Virus record (IMG/VR): IMGVR_UViG_3300025853_000383
Coordinates: 1 to 31,611 of that record
Origin: a virus
Length of the DNA: 31,611 bases
Direction: 5' to 3' (one strand)
Every line of letters starts with the position of its first letter. Within the stretch, counting starts at the first letter, position 1. This document shows, in pieces, positions 30,884-31,611 of this stretch. Both the position numbers and the translations under genes were made by a program. The notes beneath the pieces are model-generated. The model made no database searches, was not told where the DNA came from, and saw only the letters and a program-made list of their open reading frames with translations.

Positions 30884-31611
30884 ATGTCAATAGACTTTTA
30901 TAAAACTAAACCGTACCAACACCAGGTCGAGGCGTTAAGCCATGGAATGCATGCACATTCTTATGGTTATCTCATGGAGATGGGGACCGGAAAGTCTAAG
31001 GTTCTGATCGACAACATCGCAGCCCTGGCATTGAAAGGCGATCTAAACTTCGCACTGATCATTGCACCCAAAGGCGTGTACCGCAACTGGGTGGCCAAAG
31101 AAATCCCGGAGCATCTGTCCGATAACGTACGCCACCGTGTGATCCGTTGGGTGTCGAGTGCTAACAAGAAACAAAAGGAAGAGATGCAGTCGGTGGCCAA
31201 AGCCTTCGATGGCCTGACCATCTTCGTTATGAATGTCGAATCCTTTTCCACACTCAAGGGTCGCACCGCCGGGGAATGGATGGCCAAGAACTTCGGACGC
31301 AACGGTCTCATCGCCATCGACGAATCAACCACCATCAAGAATCCAAAGGCCAAGCGCACCAAGGCGCTGATGAAGATCGCATCAGGGTTTGCCTACCGCA
31401 GGATCTTGACCGGGTCTCCTATCACCAAGTCACCCATGGATGCATACGCTCAGTTCGAGTTCCTCGGACCTCGGCTCTTAGGCTACGATTCGTACTACGC
31501 ATTTCAGGGCAGGTACGCAGTGACGCAGCAGCGTAAGATGGGGGCGCACTCGTTCCAGCAGGTGGTCGGCTACCGTAACCTCGACGAGCTGACATACCGC
31601 ATCGACCAGCA
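30884..31611 (+). CDS. SNF2-type helicase/ATPase, 3' end outside window
   Basis: 242 residues are visible before the right edge. The protein starts MSIDFYKTKPYQHQVEALSH, an SF2 Q-motif-like beginning. Walker A is MEMGTGKS (31-38), motif Ia is IIAPKGVYRNW (59-69), the Walker B/DExx box is IAIDEST (143-149) followed by IKNPKAKRTK, and motif III is LTGSPI (175-180). The DEST-x-IKNPxAKR pattern is typical of phage SNF2-like proteins. AAGGAG eight bases upstream supports the start. Such proteins translocate on double-stranded DNA and may assist replication or recombination. It is transcribed away from the replication operon. The C-terminal RecA domain is missing only because the window ends. Confidence 0.88.
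   Translation, partial: MSIDFYKTKPYQHQVEALSHGMHAHSYGYLMEMGTGKSKVLIDNIAALALKGDLNFALIIAPKGVYRNWVAKEIPEHLSDNVRHRVIRWVSSANKKQKEEMQSVAKAFDGLTIFVMNVESFSTLKGRTAGEWMAKNFGRNGLIAIDESTTIKNPKAKRTKALMKIASGFAYRRILTGSPITKSPMDAYAQFEFLGPRLLGYDSYYAFQGRYAVTQQRKMGAHSFQQVVGYRNLDELTYRIDQ

Noticed and set aside
1-31611. tRNA genes, CRISPR arrays or insertion sequences
   Set aside because: No cloverleaf-like sequence, regular spaced repeats or transposase motifs were noticed by eye; tRNA detection by eye is weak, so a covariance-model scan would be decisive.

Overview
The window is part of the genome of a tailed double-stranded DNA phage. The host is most likely an aquatic or marine bacterium. I infer this from the gene repertoire: tiny basic proteins, marine-type fibre repeat proteins, a PolA/AEP-primase/SNF2 replication set and Ala/Gln-rich ejection proteins. 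I cannot name the host. The tail genes look short-tailed (podovirus-like): a P22 gp4/SU10-type adaptor, a P22 gp10-like tail hub and large ejection-type internal proteins, with no tape measure or tail-tube gene. Terminase, portal, capsid and RNA polymerase genes are not in the window; if present they lie outside it. I also see no recognisable endolysin, integrase or tRNA.

Left block, 2-22813, all on the + strand and nearly gapless, with many ATGA, TAATG and TGATG overlaps: a virion protein cut by the window edge; a cluster of very small basic proteins plus a coiled-coil/TM protein (355-1187); head-tail connector genes (1184-3094); a long fibre and virion-decoration block (3096-10296) containing a 22-residue repeat protein, two paralogous six-repeat propeller-like fibres and a 683-aa mosaic fibre; a coiled-coil protein, a glycosyltransferase and a small conserved protein (10338-12239); the gp10-like hub (12246-14150); a zinc ribbon protein; and five successive putative internal/ejection proteins, ending in a 1362-aa protein.

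Right block, 22807-30805, all on the - strand: a DNA metabolism operon. Read in its own direction it encodes a coiled-coil protein, an SSB-like protein with a DDIPF tail, an HNH endonuclease (NUMOD4 type), an archaeo-eukaryotic-type primase, an AlpA-like HTH protein, a UvrD/Rep-like helicase, a DUF6378-like protein, a family A DNA polymerase with proofreading exonuclease (Leu at the 762-equivalent position), a second HNH endonuclease (AP2 type) and a small acidic protein. The two blocks converge and overlap by 7 bp at 22807-22813. A divergent control region (30806-30883) separates the - strand operon from a + strand SNF2-type helicase that runs off the right edge.

The points most worth following are: a 19-bp direct repeat bracketing the AP2-HNH gene at the end of polA, together with a base-composition step inside polA; SSB-type C-terminal tips on both the SSB-like protein and the primase; a consensus -35 box next to a perfect 9-bp inverted repeat in front of the primase operon; the paralogous fibre genes with a near-identical DNA segment; and a shared GxVGxVTV C-terminal motif in otherwise unrelated virion proteins. 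I do not see a clearly novel defence or mobile system. The interest lies in the small uncharacterised proteins and these architectural features.
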